Shown: positions 62,372-64,000 of the stretch, piece by piece | Numbering within the stretch: position 1 is the stretch's first letter | Layout: each line of letters starts with the position of its first letter | Notes under the pieces: generated by a model | Seen by the model: the letters and a program-made list of their open reading frames with translations, nothing else | Told to the model about the DNA's origin: nothing | The model's database searches: none | Translations under genes and position numbers: made by a program | DNA from: Clostridia bacterium | Lineage (GTDB): Bacteria; Bacillota; Clostridia; Lachnospirales; Lachnospiraceae | Length of the DNA: 64,000 nt | Direction of reading: 5' to 3' | Assembly: GCA_009929615.1 (NCBI GenBank) | Contig: SAAB01000007.1 | Coordinates: 24,082-88,081 of the forward strand

Positions 62372-63913
62372 ATGAATCGAGAAATGATTATTGTGTTGGA
62401 CTTTGGGGGACAGTACAATCAGCTGATTGCCAGACGTGTCAGAGAATGTCATGTGTACTGTGAAGTTCATCCGTACACCATGACTCTGGAACAGATAAAA
62501 GCATTAAATCCGAAAGGAATTATATTTACCGGTGGTCCAAACAGCGTATATGGTGATGATTCACCAAGATACCAGAAAGAAATCTTTGAATTGGGCATAC
62601 CGATTCTTGGAATCTGCTATGGTTCCCAGCTTATGGCTTATACCCTTGGTGGTAAGGTTGCGACAGCACCTGTCAGCGAATATGGTAAAACAGAAGTTAA
62701 CGTGGATAAAACCTCCGTTATTTTTGAAGGCGTATCCGATAAAACAATCTGCTGGATGAGTCATACGGACTATATCGCAGCAGCACCAGCGGATTTCAAG
62801 GTTGTTGCAAATACTTCAGACTGCCCGGTGGCAGCTATGGAGTGCCCGGAACGGAAGCTTTATGCTACTCAGTTCCATCCAGAAGTCATGCATACTCAGG
62901 AAGGTATGACCATGCTTTCCAATTTCGTATATAAAGTCTGCGAATGTACCGGTGACTGGAAGATGGATTCTTTCGTAGAATCCACCATTAAACAGCTTCA
63001 GGAAAAAATCGGTGACGGCAAGGTTCTCTGTGCCCTTTCAGGTGGCGTGGATTCCTCCGTTGCAGCAGTTATGCTCGCAAAAGCAGTAGGAAAACAGCTT
63101 ACCTGCGTATTCGTTGACCATGGTCTTCTTCGTAAAAATGAAGGAGACGAAGTTGAAGCAGTTTTTGGACCAGACGGCCCATATGACTTAAACTTTGTAC
63201 GTGTCAATGCACAGGAACGTTTTTATTCAAAACTGGCCGGTGTTACCGAACCAGAAGCAAAAAGAAAAATTATCGGTGAAGAATTCATCCGTGTATTTGA
63301 AGAAGAAGCTAAAAAAATCGGTACTGTTGATTTTCTTGTTCAGGGAACCATTTATCCAGACGTTATTGAGTCCGGCCTTGGCAAATCCGCAGTCATCAAA
63401 TCCCACCATAATGTTGGGGGACTCCCTGACTATGTTGATTTTAAGGAAATCGTTGAACCACTTCGTCTTCTATTTAAAGATGAAGTTCGTAATGCGGGAC
63501 GTGAACTGGGTATTCCAGAATATCTTGTCAGTCGTCAGCCATTCCCGGGCCCAGGTCTTGGAATCCGTATTATCGGTGAAGTTACTCCGGAAAAGGTTCG
63601 TATCGTTCAGGATGCAGACTTCATCTACCGCGAGGAAATTGCCAAAGCAGGGGTTGATAAAGATCTTGGCCAGTACTTTGCCGGATTAACAAATATGCGC
63701 TCTGTGGGCGTTATGGGCGACGAGAGAACCTATGACTACGCAGTAGCGCTGAGAGCTGTAACAACAAGCGACTTTATGACCGCTGAGTCCGCACGGATTC
63801 CTTGGGAAGTTCTTGAAAAAGTTACAAATCGTATTGTAAATGAGGTTAAAGGTGTAAATCGTGTTATGTATGATTGTACCGGAAAACCGCCGGCTACGAT
63901 AGAATTTGAATAA
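62372..63913 (+). CDS. guaA: GMP synthase, glutamine-hydrolysing
   Basis: A 513-residue GuaA: class I amidotransferase (Cys82 in [14 protein letters not shown], His-Pro-Glu in TQFHPEV), PPi-synthetase with P-loop [30 protein letters not shown], and the dimerisation domain ending [17 protein letters not shown]. Converts XMP, ATP and glutamine to GMP. RBS ACAGGAGG. The 63-bp gap from uvrA has no recognisable purine riboswitch. Confidence 0.97.
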   Translation: MNREMIIVLDFGGQYNQLIARRVRECHVYCEVHPYTMTLEQIKALNPKGIIFTGGPNSVYGDDSPRYQKEIFELGIPILGICYGSQLMAYTLGGKVATAPVSEYGKTEVNVDKTSVIFEGVSDKTICWMSHTDYIAAAPADFKVVANTSDCPVAAMECPERKLYATQFHPEVMHTQEGMTMLSNFVYKVCECTGDWKMDSFVESTIKQLQEKIGDGKVLCALSGGVDSSVAAVMLAKAVGKQLTCVFVDHGLLRKNEGDEVEAVFGPDGPYDLNFVRVNAQERFYSKLAGVTEPEAKRKIIGEEFIRVFEEEAKKIGTVDFLVQGTIYPDVIESGLGKSAVIKSHHNVGGLPDYVDFKEIVEPLRLLFKDEVRNAGRELGIPEYLVSRQPFPGPGLGIRIIGEVTPEKVRIVQDADFIYREEIAKAGVDKDLGQYFAGLTNMRSVGVMGDERTYDYAVALRAVTTSDFMTAESARIPWEVLEKVTNRIVNEVKGVNRVMYDCTGKPPATIEFE

Positions 63914-63920
63914 CGGATAG

Positions 63921-63965
63921 AAAACCTCGGATGCCCATTTCATAAGGGTTTCCGAGGTTTCTTTA
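63921..63965 (+). terminator. Intrinsic terminator after guaA
   Basis: Stem AAACCTCGGA / TCCGAGGTTT with inner CCC/GGG pairs, followed by CTTTAT; the tail is weak in T. Confidence 0.75.
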
Positions 63966-64000
63966 TGCCTGTTGGCTCTACAATGGCTCTATTCAAAAAA

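Noticed and set aside
63966..64000. Sequence at the right edge after guaA
   Set aside because: Too short to judge; no gene start or RNA motif recognised.

Overview
The window is an ordinary, densely packed chromosomal segment of a low-to-mid GC anaerobic Firmicute, most likely a member of the Lachnospiraceae (Clostridia). The evidence is the gene order rho - rpmE - DUF1385/YqhQ - prmC - prfA, a DUF4364 regulator, a split transketolase, a reverse rubrerythrin, several [FeFe]-hydrogenase family proteins, GatCAB amidotransferase, ANTAR-associated glutamine synthetase, AGGAGG-type ribosome binding sites and frequent GTG/TTG starts. I saw no tRNA, rRNA, CRISPR array, insertion sequence, prophage or integrase.

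Layout. 1-3400: end of engB, a beta-CASP metallo-beta-lactamase nuclease and an SH3b lipoprotein. 3400-9640: a DUF4364 regulator and a radical SAM protein on the minus strand, a DUF362 ferredoxin-like protein with an HPr-like protein and a FlK-like thioesterase, an SPFH + ribbon-helix-helix pair behind a striking operator, and gdhA on the minus strand. 9640-17430: rho, rpmE, yqhQ, prmC and prfA (transcription and translation termination) and two aminotransferases including hisC. 17450-20230: an orphan pseudopilin and a nuclease-helicase fusion. 20265-24890: a four-gene hydrogenase/sensor operon ([2Fe-2S] protein, sensory [FeFe]-hydrogenase with PAS, PP2C/SpoIIE phosphatase, second [FeFe]-hydrogenase). 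24950-26095: PerR-like repressor and reverse rubrerythrin. 26147-31690: metA, a P-type ATPase, map with a SEC-C motif, and a SpoIID-like peptidoglycan-binding protein. 31800-42095: nitrogen and pyrimidine block (carAB, glnA, ANTAR regulator, gatCAB) and a cold-shock gene. 42139-64000: sbcDC, GtrA-like protein, HtrA protease, ClpX, subtilisin-like protease, aminopeptidase P, transaldolase + split transketolase, XpaC/TelA, half of a substrate-binding lipoprotein, uvrA and guaA.

The genes are mainly housekeeping. The most interesting material is regulatory: (i) the hydrogenase/phosphatase operon, which looks like an H2- or redox-sensing unit; (ii) a glnA leader with a terminator-like hairpin followed by an ANTAR protein whose receiver domain lacks its phosphoacceptor; (iii) a T-box antiterminator/terminator module in front of gatCAB with no room for a Stem I outside the preceding gene; (iv) four TCACAA hexamers at exact 11-bp spacing abutting the htrA promoter; (v) two TGATATCA palindromes one helical turn apart on the SPFH-RHH promoter; (vi) a terminator-like hairpin in the cold-shock leader. 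All functional statements come from reading motifs by eye; no database search was run.
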